This document shows, piece by piece, positions 9,428 to 19,482 of a DNA stretch of 64,000 bases (the first letter of the stretch is position 1; each line of letters starts with the position of its first letter). Under the pieces are notes generated by a model. It was not told where the DNA came from. It saw only the letters and a program-made list of their open reading frames with translations, and searched no databases. The DNA is taken from the NCBI GenBank assembly GCA_963781785.1, contig CAWAHD010000005.1, forward strand, positions 1,054,001 to 1,118,000, in the 5' to 3' direction. The position numbers and the translations under genes are program-made. The stretch is from CAWAHD01 sp963781785 (lineage in GTDB: Bacteria > Planctomycetota > Planctomycetia > Isosphaerales > Isosphaeraceae).

Positions 9428-9778
9428 CTATTTTTTGCCGGCAATCAGGCGGTTCACGGTTGTGACCAGCTCCGACCAGCTCGCGCTCAGGTTTTTGTAG
9501 TGCCGAACCCCCTCGGGGCTCAGCGTGTAGTAGCGGCGGGGAGGCCCGTCTTCGATGCGCCACTCGCTCACGAGCAGGCCCAGCGACTCGAGGCGACGGA
9601 GCAGCGGATAGAGCGTGCCTTCCTCGATCGGCATTCCCGCGCCGGCCAGGGCCTGCCGCAACGAGTATCCATACTGGGCCGTGCGCAACTGTGAGAGCAC
9701 CGTGAGCACCAGGACACCGCGACGCAGCTCAATGTCGAGTTTCCCGTTTGACGCCTCGCGCGATTCCCCTTCCGTCAT
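9428..9778 (-). CDS. PadR family transcriptional regulator
   Basis: A 116-residue winged-helix repressor. Typical PadR elements are the helix pair before YGYSLRQAL, the EGTLYPLLRRLESLGLL recognition segment, and the wing sequence GPPRRYYTLSPEG, followed by a dimerisation helix. It is the first gene of a two-gene operon with the HAAS membrane protein. The ATG at 9778 has a G-rich ribosome binding site upstream. A promoter overlapped by an inverted repeat lies just upstream, fitting the autoregulation usual in this family. Confidence 0.88.
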   Translation of the reverse strand: MTEGESREASNGKLDIELRRGVLVLTVLSQLRTAQYGYSLRQALAGAGMPIEEGTLYPLLRRLESLGLLVSEWRIEDGPPRRYYTLSPEGVRHYKNLSASWSELVTTVNRLIAGKK

Positions 9779-9806
9779 CACGTGAGCCCCCCTATCCTTG
9801 CACAAC

Positions 9807-9847
9807 ACTGTGCATCACATAGTACATAGTTCAACACAGTATTTCAA
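9807..9847 (-). promoter_or_regulatory. PadR operon promoter with candidate operator
   Basis: Read on the minus strand, TTGAAA (9842-9847) is followed after 17 bases by TACTAT (9819-9824), close to a sigma-70 consensus. ACTGTG at 9807-9812 and CACAGT at 9835-9840 form six-base inverted arms around the -10 box, a plausible PadR binding site. The position just upstream of the PadR start supports autoregulation. Confidence 0.5.
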
Positions 9848-9873
9848 GGGGCGACTCCCGTTTCCATCCCCAC

Positions 9874-10059
9874 GAAGGACAGGCAGAGCATGCACACGAA
9901 GGACAGGCAGGGCATGAGCAGGTCAACTCCGCCGCGGGACTCCAACCGAGTCGCGCCGCGAGCTCGCGAGTCCCCCGAGTCACGCGGAGGACAGGCAGAG
10001 CGTGAGCAGGTCAACTCCGCCACGTGACTCTAACCGGGTCGCGCCGCGAGCTCGCGAGT
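9874..10059. repeat. REP-like repeats downstream of the transposase
   Basis: The motif GAAGGACAGGCA occurs at 9874-9885 and 9898-9909, with a variant at 9986-9997. A 71-base unit at 9901-9971 is repeated almost exactly at 9989-10059 (88-base period), ending in GCGCCGCGAGCTCGCGAGT. The motif is the reverse complement of the TGCCTGTCCTTC repeats on the far side of the transposase gene, so the element is bracketed by oppositely oriented arrays. Confidence 0.7.
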
Positions 10060-10252
10060 TGGTTGCTCGCGCGAGGCTCTCGGCACCGGAAAAACCCTGG
10101 CGTCGCGGCGCAGCTCAAGATCGCCGCGGACCGCCAATCTGGTCGCGCTCAATTCAACGAGAAATGATCGGCGAACGGCACCCAGAACGGGCCAATCGTA
10201 AGACCCGCTCGACTCTCCGCGTACTCGATCTGAACGGCAGCTCCAGCCCGCA

Positions 10253-11285
10253 TCACTGGGCCGGACATCCCGCCAGGTTGCCAACGCGTCGCACGCCCAG
10301 TCGCGCGGCCACTTGTTGCAGCCTCGCTCGACTCGCGGCGAAGAAATGACCAAACAATCGACCGGTACGCAGCTTCTCAAGCCGCGTCTGCCAGCTTTCC
10401 GCACTGGTCCGCAGCCGATCAAAGACCCCGGCAAGCTCCGCCGAGATCACCGTCTTTCCCTGCCGAAAGAGCCGTCCGGTGTAATCGACCAACAGGAGGT
10501 AGCTTCCCAGGGAGAACCCCTCCAGCATGCCCTCGCGGGAAGAGTCGATCTGACGCCGGTCTTCAATCGGGCACAGCCACAGCGAATCTTCCAGAAGGGC
10601 TGCTGCATGCGATCCCGCCACGCTGCCGCCGCTGGCCGCTTCCAACTGAGCCGTCTGCCCTCCGGCCGCAACGTGCTCAACGCGCTTGTGGATCGACGTA
10701 TGCTCGCTCGTTTCGGGAGCCTCGCCAATTCCGGCGGCCACCGGGTTGAGATCGATATACGCGCAAACCGCCAACAGCGACTGTTCGTCAAGGATCGCCA
10801 CGCTCTGGAAGCGCCCCTCGAAAAACGCGCCCCGAACTTTGTCTTGGCGATTGGCCAGCCGCGATAACGGTTCTTTCAGACACTTCATGAACCAGCCGAT
10901 GTTTTGCAATCGCGCGAGTCGTCGCCACCCAGTTAAGGTCTTTGAGCCGCCATTCAACCCACGCTTCGGTAACCGGCAGCGCCTGTCGCGATTTGTTGCG
11001 GGGCGGAAACAGCCGTCCCCAGCGCCGCACGACTTCCTCATCCGACCAAGACTGGGCAATGTCTTGGTCGAGCCTCAGCAGCACGTGCAGATGATTATCC
11101 ATGATCGAGAAGCCCCCGACCGCGATGCTGAAGATCTGCGCAAGCTCTTCCAGCCGGGCCTCGATCCAACCCTTCCGGTCGTGCGGCTGTTCGCCGAGCA
11201 AGAATGCGCGGCGCACACAGCGCGACACGCAGTGGTACCAGCGGGCGACCGACACATCGACGATTCGGGAGCGAGCGATTGTCAT
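10253..11285 (-). pseudogene. REP-associated tyrosine transposase (RAYT, IS200-like), frameshifted
   Basis: The 5' part (10925-11285) encodes a Y1-type transposase N terminus with WYHCVSRCVRRAFLLGE and the metal-binding histidines of MDNHLHVLLRL. The rest continues in another frame with GWFMKCLKEP, GAFFEGRFQSVAILDEQ and CAYIDLNPVAAGI, which are strongly conserved in planctomycete RAYT proteins. The break lies near 10925, after NWVA. The combined length is about 343 residues. RAYTs mobilise REP repeats, and matching repeat arrays lie on both sides. The frameshift may be an assembly error, so the gene could be intact. The start at 11285 has a GAGGAG site upstream. Confidence 0.82.
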
Positions 11286-11400
11286 CGGGATGATCTCCTC
11301 GAGGTTGGTCTACTGTACACAATGGCAGATGCGCGTCAAGATCGCGCCTCCGATTTTTGTCGTGATTCCGACACGGCTGCCGAAATCGTAATCGCCAAGG

Positions 11401-11504
11401 ATAGTCGGGCCTGGAATGATGCCTGTCCTTCGTGGTCCCGACTATTACGATGCCTGTCCTTCGTTATGATGCCTGTCCTTCGTTATGACGATGCCTGTCC
11501 TTCG
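11401..11504. repeat. REP-like array with hairpin upstream of the transposase
   Basis: GATGCCTGTCCTTCG occurs four times, at about 11418-11432, 11449-11463, 11468-11482 and 11490-11504. ATAGTCGGG at 11401-11409 and CCCGACTAT at 11437-11445 form a hairpin that encloses the first copy. This array lies between the transposase start and the truncated cytochrome gene; the last copy is inside the cytochrome open frame. Confidence 0.72.
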
Positions 11505-12457
11505 GGGTCCTGGTCGGTACGGCCAAAGATGGCGAAGAACTCGATCAGCGGAAGGCCGGGACGATAATCGAACATGTCGCGGCCGAGACGATCAATCCGG
11601 TGGTCGCCCTGGAGGTGGCACTGCTCGCAGACAGCGTCCCGCAACGGTGGCTCCAGATGTTGTGGATTGACGATTGTCAGGTCGCGCCCATCGACGCGCT
11701 CCGGGTGACGGACGTGCAATTCGCCGGGGCCGGGGCACCGCTCGCAGCCAATCGCCTCGCCACGGAAGATCGGCGGCTCATACCGGTTGAGCGTATGAGC
11801 GACCGGTTCGACGCGGTTGGCATGACAGAACAGGCACTCCGCCACGATCGGCCGATCGAAGTGACTGTTATTCACATCGTAACCGGGTGAAATATCCAGC
11901 CGATTCTTCGGGCGATACCACGAGATCGGAGACTGGAACAGCCGCCCGTCGTGCTCGATCAGGTACGAGATTCCTCGTGTGCCCGCGCCGAGGGAGTATT
12001 TCACTTCCGCTTCGACCTGCGCCAGGACGTGCCCTGCGTCGTCGATCCGGGACTCGCGGTGAATCACGTGCCGACTGCGGCGTTCGACGGTATAGCGTGA
12101 CTCGCCGGCCTCGAATGTAACCGTGCTATCGGGCTGCTCCTGGCCAGCACCGATCGGGGCGAGAGAGCGTCCCATCGGGTGGCGGCGAAACGTCTCGGCG
12201 ATTCGGGGATGGCAGCGTGCACACGCCGAGTCGCCGACGTATTTCACATCAGGTTGCGCATTCAGCCACGGCGTGCTCGGCCATGGGGCGAGGCGCTGAA
12301 ATTGGCTCGCCGCAGGTTTGTCGGGACCGCGATGGGCCTGCCACAGCGTCCAGATGACGCCGGTTGCGACCGGCAAGGAGATCGCCCCCAGGGCGAACAC
12401 CGGAATTCCCGAGGGACAATTCGTTCGTCCTCCGTCATCCGAAGGATTCTCGTTCAA
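11483..12457 (-). pseudogene. Multihaem cytochrome c, C-terminally truncated at REP repeat
   Basis: 324 residues with an N-terminal membrane anchor (about residues 18-40) and a cytochrome c554-like periplasmic region. Haem motifs CARCH, CLFCH and CEQCH are present. A fourth site reads CERCPG, where family members usually have CERCHGPGE, so one haem histidine is lost. The reading frame ends in GRTDQDPEGQASS, which is translated from a REP-like repeat rather than from cytochrome sequence. Relatives in planctomycetes usually continue much further, often into TPR repeats. The TTG start has a strong GGGAGG site five to seven bases upstream. Probably a remnant. Confidence 0.72.
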
Positions 12458-12649
12458 CTAATCCTCCCACGCTACGACGACTTGCGCCACTGAGCGAGCG
12501 GGCGCACAGACCGGCCTGATGCGGGAGACTCCTAATAAGATAGGCGTTACCGCCGGCAGCAAGCGACCCGAGAGAACCTGGGCTTTACAAAGCTTCACAA
12601 GACTGGCGACCGACGAGCGACGTTGCGCGCGACCGCGGCAGTGATCGGG

Positions 12650-15600
12650 TCACCACCGCGGCGCCCGACTGCGCTCAGACTCATCCACGAGCTCCAGAGC
12701 CCGCTTCCGAACCGACGAGCCGAGGGACGTGTCGCGGTCCAGGCTCGTGCGCACCTGCTGGGAAGACAGCGGGCGCGCGAGCAAGAAGGAGATGCGGCTC
12801 CAAGCCTCCAGTTGATCGCCGAGCTCGGGCGTGAGCGTCCTTGCATCCCAGATTGCCAGTGTATGATCGGCGTACGAGCCACCACTGACGGCAAGCTGAC
12901 GGCCGTCGGGATGAACGGCCACGCTCACCTCGGTCCAGGACACCTGGCGGGTGAACACTTCCTGGGCCTCGCGGACCGCCCAGAGCTTCACCGCGAGATC
13001 GTTACCGGAGGACGCCAGACGCCGGCCGTCGGGCGAGAACGCGACGCTCCGGACGCGGTCGGTATGGCCGGCGAAGGTGGCAAGCTGCTTGCCCGTGGCC
13101 AGGTCCCATAGCTTCACGGTCTTGTCGTCGCTGCCGGAGGCGAGGCACCGGCCGTCGGGCGAAAACGCCAGGCTGCCCACGCGGGCCGTGTGGCCTCGAA
13201 ACGCGCGCGGCTCACGCCGGGAGACCATGTCCCATACCCAAACCGTCGCGTCGCCGCAGCCGGCCGTGAGCCAGCGGCCATCGGGACTGAACTGGACCTC
13301 GGAGAATCGCGGAGCCTCGGAAGGGTCGTTGAGCCCGGGCAGAGCGAGCATTCCCTGGGGTGTGGCAAGGTCGCAGACCTGGACTGTCCCCGTCGTTTTC
13401 TCGCCAATGCTAACGGCCAGCCACCGGCCGTTCGGAGCGAATGCCACGCTCTGAACCGGCGACTTGAATCCTTCGAGAATGCGGAGCAGTTCTCCGGTCG
13501 CCGGGTTCCAGACCCGGACGGTTCGATCCGTACCGGCGGTGGCCAGGGACCGGCTATCGGCACTGAACACGACGCGGTTGACCGCACCTGTGTGCTCGCG
13601 CAAGGTCCGGGCCACCGTGGCGCTTTTGGTGTCCCAGATCCGGACCGCCGGGTCTTGATAGGCGGAGGCCAGCCACCGGCCGTCGGGACTGTAGGCAATG
13701 CTGGAAACCCCAACGCTCGGGACCCCGGGAGGGCGCAGGGCTAGCGTCTCTCGATTCAAGGTCGCGTCCCAGATCTTGACAGTCCGGTCTCCGCTGGCGG
13801 TAGCCAGCCGCCAGCCATCCGGGCTGTAAGTCACGCCGAAGACGGCATCCGCATGACCGCGTAAGGTCAGGCTCGCGGCGTGGGTGCTCGTGTTCCAGAC
13901 GCGCACCATGTGATCCTCGTAACCGGCGGCGAGCCGCTGGCCGCCGGGACCGAATGAGACACTCAGAACAGAACTTGTGTGGTAGAGCGTGAACAGGGGA
14001 TCCTGAGGTGTCGTCGGGTGCGCGTGCCAGAGCGTGGTATCCCAGACCCGGATGCCCCCGTCCATGCCACCGGCAGCGAGTCGCCGGCTGTCGGGGCTGA
14101 ACGCCAAACTTGAGACATCGACCATGGGCTCGCGGAGCGCCCAGACTTCGTTGCCTTGCGAGCCATGCCAGACCTTGACTGCGCCGGAAATGTCGGCCGA
14201 CGCGAGCCAGCGGCCGTCGGGGCTGAAGGCGACGCTGCGGACGACGCCCTTGTGGCCGGCCAGGTGGAGGGCTCGGGGCCGGCCGGGAGCGTCCAGGTCC
14301 CAGAGCAGGACTTCCCCGATCAGCTTTCCGCCCGAAACTCCCCCGCAGGCCGCCGCCAGACGCCGCCCATCCGGACTGAAGGCCACGCACCAGGCAGGCG
14401 AAGTCTGGCCCTCGAGGCAAAGGAGCTGCTGACCCGTCGACGGATCCCAGACCTTGACCTCCCCGGGTTGACCATAGCCCTCTCCCGCGCTCGAGGCGAG
14501 GCGAGTCCCATCGCGGTTGTAGGCGATGGACGTTGTGCCGCGGGAGTGGCCGAGCCACGACCGGATCGCTGTTGGGCTGGCTGCGTCCCAGATCATGATC
14601 GTGCCCGGCTTGCCGTATTGCGCGCCAGCGGACGCGAGATGCCGTCCGTCGGGGCTGAAGGCCACGCTCTGGACAGGCTCGGAGTGTCCGCGCAGCGTGC
14701 GTAGCTCCAGGTGACAGAGGCGCTCAAGGTAGTACCACTCGAAGCCGCGGAGGTCCGGCGCATCGGCAGCCTGGGGGCGGAGGGCGTCGAGCCGTCGCGC
14801 GACGGCCGCGATCTGGCCTTTTTCCCAGTCGTGGTGGGCCAGCGTGATTTCCGCCACGTACAAACGCCCTTCGCTCAGCTCCTGCGCCGGCTGGCCCGCG
14901 CTTCGTTGGCCTGGGCGATGTACGCTTCCCGGCGCCACAAGATGGACAGGAACGACGTTGCCAGGATGCCCAGGATGAGCGCCAGCGCGATGCCGCCGGC
15001 CAGCGCGGCCACCGCCCGGTTGCGGCGGCACCACCGGACCAGCCGCTCGAACCTGCCGACCGGCCGTGCCAGAATCGGCTCCTCGGCCAAGAACCGCCGC
15101 AGGTCGCCGGCCAGGGACGAGGCACGGTCGTAACGCTTGCTCGGCTCTTTCTGCAAGCACTTCAGGCAGATGGTTTCCAGGTCCCGGCTGACTGCGCCGT
15201 TCAGTTGCCGGGGCGGCACGGGCTCTTGCTCGAGGACCTGGCGCAGGGTCTCGACGGGACCGGCCGCTTGAAACGGGGGCCGGCCCGTGACCAGGCAGTA
15301 CAACAGGGCGCCGAGGGAATAGATATCGGCTGCGGGGCCGACCTCGTCGGTCTTGCCGGCCGCCTGTTCCGGGGCCATGTAACTGGGAGTGCCCAGCACC
15401 TGGCCGGTCAGCGTCAGTTGGCTGAGCCCGCTCACCTGCTTGGCCAGGCCGAAGTCGCTGACCTTGGGATGTCCGTCCCGGTCCAGGAGGATGTTACTGG
15501 GCTTGAGATCGCGGTGGATGACGCCGTGCTGGTGCGCGTACGCCACGGCCTCGGCCACCTGCCTGACCAGCTCGCCGGCCTGCCGCGGAGGCAACGGGCC

Positions 15601-16056
15601 GTGCTTGATCCGATCCGCCAGGCTGCCCCCTTCCACGTAGCCCATCGAGAAGTAGTGCTGGCCCGCGTGCTCGCCCACCTCGAAGATGGGCACGATGCCC
15701 GAGTGCTCGAGCTGGGCAGCGGCCTCGGCTTCCCGCCGGAACCGCTCGATCTCCTCGGCTGAGGCGTGATCGCCGGTGAGCATTGTCTTGAGCGCGACGA
15801 TGCGGCGCAGGCTCTCCTGCCGCGCCAGATAGACCACGCCCATGCCGCCGCTGGCGATCTTCCGGATCAACGCATAATCGGCAAACGAGCGCGTAGCCCC
15901 ATAATCGACGACCAGGTCACCGGCCTTTTGATGCTCGGGAGCGCCGGAGGGCAGAGTCTGCTCCGAAGGGTCGGCTATCGTCTGGCCAAGCTCCGGCGAC
16001 CGTTCGGTCGGTGGGGCGCTGGCACGCGCCGGACGGCAGTGCAGCCGACTTTCCAT
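12650..16056 (-). CDS. Ser/Thr protein kinase with WD40 repeats (one internal frameshift)
   Basis: The N-terminal frame (14875-16056) carries a complete kinase: SGGMGVV loop, VALK lysine, HRDLKPSN, DFGLA, GTPSYMAPEQ, and then a membrane segment (ALAGGIALALILGILATSFL). The C-terminal frame (12650 to about 14893) continues with LSEGRLYVAEITLAHHDW and fourteen WD40 repeats, enough for two seven-bladed propellers. The frames join by restoring one base near 14893, in a short G/C run, so this is one protein of about 1,130 residues. The kinase would be cytoplasmic and the propellers external, as a sensor. The true start is uncertain: an alternative ATG at 16165 in another frame would add an N-terminal segment. 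No ECF gene is adjacent. Confidence 0.82.
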
Positions 16057-16343
16057 GCTCCGGCGCCGGCTCGGGCGATGTCGCCCCGAGATCGGAGCGC
16101 CGCGGCGTCCGGGATGGCGCTGGCACCCCTCTGGTGAAGTCGTCCGGGAGGATGGGGTCGCTCATCGCGGGGTCCCAGGATTCTCAGGCGATGGTCCGAT
16201 GGTGGCCGGTATTCAGGGGCGACAGCCACTCAAGCCAGCACCATACGCCATTGCGGGAGCGCGCCCACCTTCGGGGTCAGAAGGCACTCCCCGTCGACCG
16301 TCTGGGATCTCGCAGAGCGCAAAAGGGTGAGCGTGCCCGCGTG

Positions 16344-16571
16344 TCAATGGCACGAGCACACGCTATCAACGCAACTGCAAGTCTTTCCGTTAGAACAGCA
16401 CATGTTGCTGCACGGCGCGCAATTACAACTGAACGATCCGACCGGGCATTCCCGGAGCGTTGTTCCCGCTGGGTGGATGCCAGTCAGGGACCAGGCGGCC
16501 GCGGCCTGGTGCCGCAAGTGCCCGGAGCGCATGCCGCGAATGACAGGCTGGGCTGGGATCGGGAGTCTCAT
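16344..16571 (-). CDS. Small cysteine-rich protein, possibly metal-binding
   Basis: A 75-residue protein that I do not recognise. Nine of its ten cysteines lie in the last 28 residues, spaced C-x-C-x2-C-x3-CC-x5-C-x-C-x4-C-x-C-H, with three CxC motifs and a terminal histidine. That layout is reminiscent of metallothionein-like or Cys-rich metal-binding peptides. The ATG at 16571 has an AGGAG site at 16580-16584 with eight-base spacing, which supports a real gene. The N-terminal half is not clearly a signal peptide, though it has a short AAAAW hydrophobic patch. It is an isolated gene between the kinase and a PEP-CTERM protein. Confidence 0.5.
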   Translation of the reverse strand: MRLPIPAQPVIRGMRSGHLRHQAAAAWSLTGIHPAGTTLRECPVGSFSCNCAPCSNMCCSNGKTCSCVDSVCSCH

Positions 16572-16895
16572 CAAAAGCACTCCTGTCGGGTCGACGCCGA
16601 CCATTCGGCTTTCGGGAGGATTTCGCTGTATTTCCTTGAGACAGCCATCAAGAACTCACCGGGCAGGGCCGCTGTGCTTTCCGCTCCGGCGGGTCCCCGA
16701 GGTTCGTGGCCATATCAACGGACGTACGAGCGAGGCGACGGATGCCTTCGTCGCCGTGGTGCGTTGCCTCGCGCCTCACTCACGATACCGTCATGTCCAT
16801 TGAACTTTGCTTGTGAGTGAATGTCAAGGAGGGACCGGGCCCGGCAAGGAGCCGCTCGCCCCCGCCAAGCTACCCGGCATTGCCGTATCGAATGT
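16572..16895. other. Intergenic region without a recognised gene
   Basis: About 320 bases between the cysteine-rich gene and the PEP-CTERM gene. Open frames on the plus strand here have no motif or plausible start. The promoter for the cysteine-rich gene should lie at its left-hand end, but no clear boxes are visible. Confidence 0.4.
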
Positions 16896-17459
16896 TCACC
16901 GCCCAGTGGCGGCGCCAGTGCTCGTGCGCCGGCCGAATGCCACGGCGAGCACGACCAACGCCAAACTCAAGCCCAGGAGGAGCAATGCCGAGGGCTCCGG
17001 AACACTCGCCGTCTGGAAACCGCCGCCGGGGGGCGGACCTCCCGGGTCAGAAGGCCCGCCGCCGGGCGGCCCCGGAACGCCCAGCGTGATCGGGTCCCCC
17101 CCGATCGACAGGTTTGGGGGAGCCGACGGATGCAATTCGTGATAGTACATGTCGCCTTCGAGCACGCGCCAGACGCACTGGTGATCCTGTTCGAATCGCG
17201 CCCTATGCGCCTGCCACTCATGAAGAAGCTTCTCGTAAACCGATTCGCTCGAAAGCAACTCACCACCGAGTTTATGGACCTGGTCGAATTTCTGGGGATC
17301 CCGGTCGAAGAGCGCCACTTCGTGCTCGTAGATCTTGACGGCCGCCGCCTCGGACAGTGCCCGCGCGTGATGGATCGGAATCGAACCGGCTTGGGCAGCC
17401 GCGGCGCACCCGTAGACGATGGCCGCGGCAAATGGCGCGGCTTTCCCCAGAAAGTGCAT
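16896..17459 (-). CDS. PEP-CTERM sorting domain protein
   Basis: About 187 residues. An N-terminal signal peptide (hydrophobic AAPFAAAIVYGCAAAAQAG) precedes a charged helical domain (about residues 30-110) of unknown function. A proline- and glycine-rich linker follows, and then the PEP-CTERM tripartite tail: VPEPS, a membrane helix (LLLLGLSLALVVLAVAF) and a terminal basic cluster. This tail directs exosortase-dependent anchoring; no exosortase gene is in the window. The ATG at 17459 is preferred over an upstream TTG. Confidence 0.82.
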   Translation of the reverse strand: MHFLGKAAPFAAAIVYGCAAAAQAGSIPIHHARALSEAAAVKIYEHEVALFDRDPQKFDQVHKLGGELLSSESVYEKLLHEWQAHRARFEQDHQCVWRVLEGDMYYHELHPSAPPNLSIGGDPITLGVPGPPGGGPSDPGGPPPGGGFQTASVPEPSALLLLGLSLALVVLAVAFGRRTSTGAATGR

Positions 17460-17742
17460 CGATTTGACTTTCAAGAAAGGTGGTCAACTGATTCTGTATT
17501 CGTGCTCCCTATTCTATGCCGTCGAATCACAGTCGGGACGGAACATGTTTCGTCAAAGCAACACGTGTTGGAAATAAAGCTTGAAGGAAGCCATGGGGCA
17601 GCAACTCAGCACCCGACGCGGGTCAGCAGATCGCTTCGCACCCAATCGCAATGTCTAACAAAGCCACCAAAGCCGCTGGCCAGCGCCAAAAAAGGAGGCG
17701 AGCGGATTCAGGCCGTCTTGGTCGACGCGCGAGCGAATTGGG

Positions 17743-19038
17743 TCAGGAATCTCCGTTCGGCTTGACCAGGATGCGGTCGACGCGGTTTCCGTCCATGTCG
17801 ACGACTTCGAAGTGGAGGCCGACGGCGTCGAAATTCTCAGCGATCCTGGGGATATGACCGAGCTGGCTGACGACGAAGCCTGCGACCGTGTGGAAGTCGC
17901 CCTCGGGGATCACGGGGAGGCGGAAGAGGTCGCGGAATTCATCGAGCGGCATCCGGCCGTCGAGGAGCCAGGAGCCGTCGGCGCGCTCGACGGCCGCGGG
18001 TTCGTCGACGTCGGCGCCGACGGGCATGTCACCGACGATGGCCTGGAGGATGTCGGTGAGGGTGAGCAGTCCCTCGACGGTGCCGTACTCGTCGAGCACC
18101 ACGGCGACGCGCGTGGCGGACTTCTTGAACATTTCGAGGATCTTGAGCCCGCGCGTCCCCTCGTAGATAAAGAGCGGCATGTTCAATCGACCTGTGATGC
18201 GGAATGGCTCGATGCCCGGTTGCTGGACCAGAAGGTCTTTCATATGGACGATCCCCAGCAGATTGTCGAGGCTCTGGTCGCACACGGGGAAGCGAGTATG
18301 GTGGCTGGCGATCATCTTGCGGCGGATTTCATCGGGCGGATCGGCGAGGTCGATCCAGATGATCTCGTTGCGCGGCGTCATCGAGCGCGCAGCGCGCCGG
18401 TCGCAGAACCGGAAGACCCGCTGGATCATCTCGTGCTCGCCCTCTTCGAGGACTCCGGCCTCGGTTGCTTCCTGGAGCAGGACCGCGATCTTCTCCTGCG
18501 TGACGGGTGGCTCGGGCACGGGCCGGACGCCGATGGTGCGGAGAACGAGATCGGTGGCAGCGCTCAGGGCGGCCATGATCGGGACGGCCAGGATGGCCAG
18601 TGCCTGGATGGGGCGCAACACGATCCGGGCGAGTCGCTCGGGCCGCCCGTGGGCGATCCGCCGTGGTACGAGCTCGCTCAAGACCAGAGAGCCGATCGCG
18701 ATAGCCAGCACCACTCCAAGGATTGCGATAAGCTGGTGGTAAGGAGCCAGGAACTCGATTTGCTCGATGGCCTGGGTCAGTCGGGGTACGAGGGTCACGC
18801 CGCCCACGACCGCGGCCAGGATTCCCAGCAGGCTGATCCCGGCATGCACAGTCCAGCGCAGCCGGCGGGCATCTTCTCCGAGCCGGAGGGCGGCCCGGGC
18901 CGCGCGGTCTCCCCGGCTTGCCCACTCGCGCAGCTTGGCCTTGGACGCCGATCCGATGGCGAATTCCGCCATTGCCAGAAGCGCGGCCGCCAGGATCAGG
19001 CTCAAGATCAGGAGGATTTCCCAGTAAATCGCTTGCAT
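17743..19038 (-). CDS. CNNM/hemolysin-C family membrane protein with CBS pair and CorC domain
   Basis: About 431 residues. The N-terminal part (about 1-180) has four hydrophobic segments of the DUF21/CNNM transmembrane domain. A CBS pair follows (about 215-330; TPRNEIIWIDLADPPDEI and VVLDEYGTVEGLLTLTDIL), and then a CorC_HlyC domain (about 345-431) with EGDFHTVAGFVVSQLGHIP. Relatives are implicated in magnesium or cobalt efflux and membrane ion homeostasis. The second ATG at 19038 is preferred because of a GAGG site eight bases upstream. It is divergent from the zinc-ribbon membrane protein gene, with tandem repeats in between. Confidence 0.88.
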   Translation of the reverse strand: MQAIYWEILLILSLILAAALLAMAEFAIGSASKAKLREWASRGDRAARAALRLGEDARRLRWTVHAGISLLGILAAVVGGVTLVPRLTQAIEQIEFLAPYHQLIAILGVVLAIAIGSLVLSELVPRRIAHGRPERLARIVLRPIQALAILAVPIMAALSAATDLVLRTIGVRPVPEPPVTQEKIAVLLQEATEAGVLEEGEHEMIQRVFRFCDRRAARSMTPRNEIIWIDLADPPDEIRRKMIASHHTRFPVCDQSLDNLLGIVHMKDLLVQQPGIEPFRITGRLNMPLFIYEGTRGLKILEMFKKSATRVAVVLDEYGTVEGLLTLTDILQAIVGDMPVGADVDEPAAVERADGSWLLDGRMPLDEFRDLFRLPVIPEGDFHTVAGFVVSQLGHIPRIAENFDAVGLHFEVVDMDGNRVDRILVKPNGDS

Positions 19039-19288
19039 CGGATCAACCTCGGGCATCCAGCCGAGCGCGATATTGCCAGAGCACCGAGCGCAAGGGCAAC
19101 AGGGCGAGCGGTGTTTCTTTTAATCTTCATCGTGGCCGTTTAATGTGGGCGCCTCAAGAAGGAGCCGGTTGAGCCCCTCCCTTGTCTCGGTTAAAACAAT
19201 CGACAGCCCGATCGATGGCTCGAACTTTCGCCGTAGACGGCTCGCGCGCGTTCCGATACGTCGGGCGCTCCAGCCGGGGTCTCGGGGA

Positions 19289-19442
19289 CGCCAGGCTGGA
19301 AACACTGGCTTGCAGAAAACGTCAGGCTGGAAAGCCTGACCTACAGCAAACGTCAGGCCGGAAAGCCTGACCTACACGAAACGTCAGGCTGGAAAGCCTG
19401 GCCTACACGAAACGTCAAGCTGGAAAGCCTGACCTGCAATGG
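19289..19442. repeat. Five tandem 31-base palindromic repeats
   Basis: Five units with a 31-base period, starting at about 19289, 19320, 19351, 19382 and 19413. Each contains an inverted repeat like CAGGCTGGAAAGCCTG (six-base arms around GGAA), followed by ACCTACA and a short A-rich link. There are no unique spacers, so it is not a CRISPR array. It lies in the divergent promoter region between the CNNM gene and the zinc-ribbon protein gene. Confidence 0.85.
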
Positions 19443-19482
19443 CCCGTATCTTCTTAACACATCTCTAGCGAGATCGACGATC

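Noticed and set aside
19289..19442. Possible CRISPR array
   Set aside because: The repeats are immediately adjacent, with a 31-base period and no unique spacers, and no cas genes are in the window.
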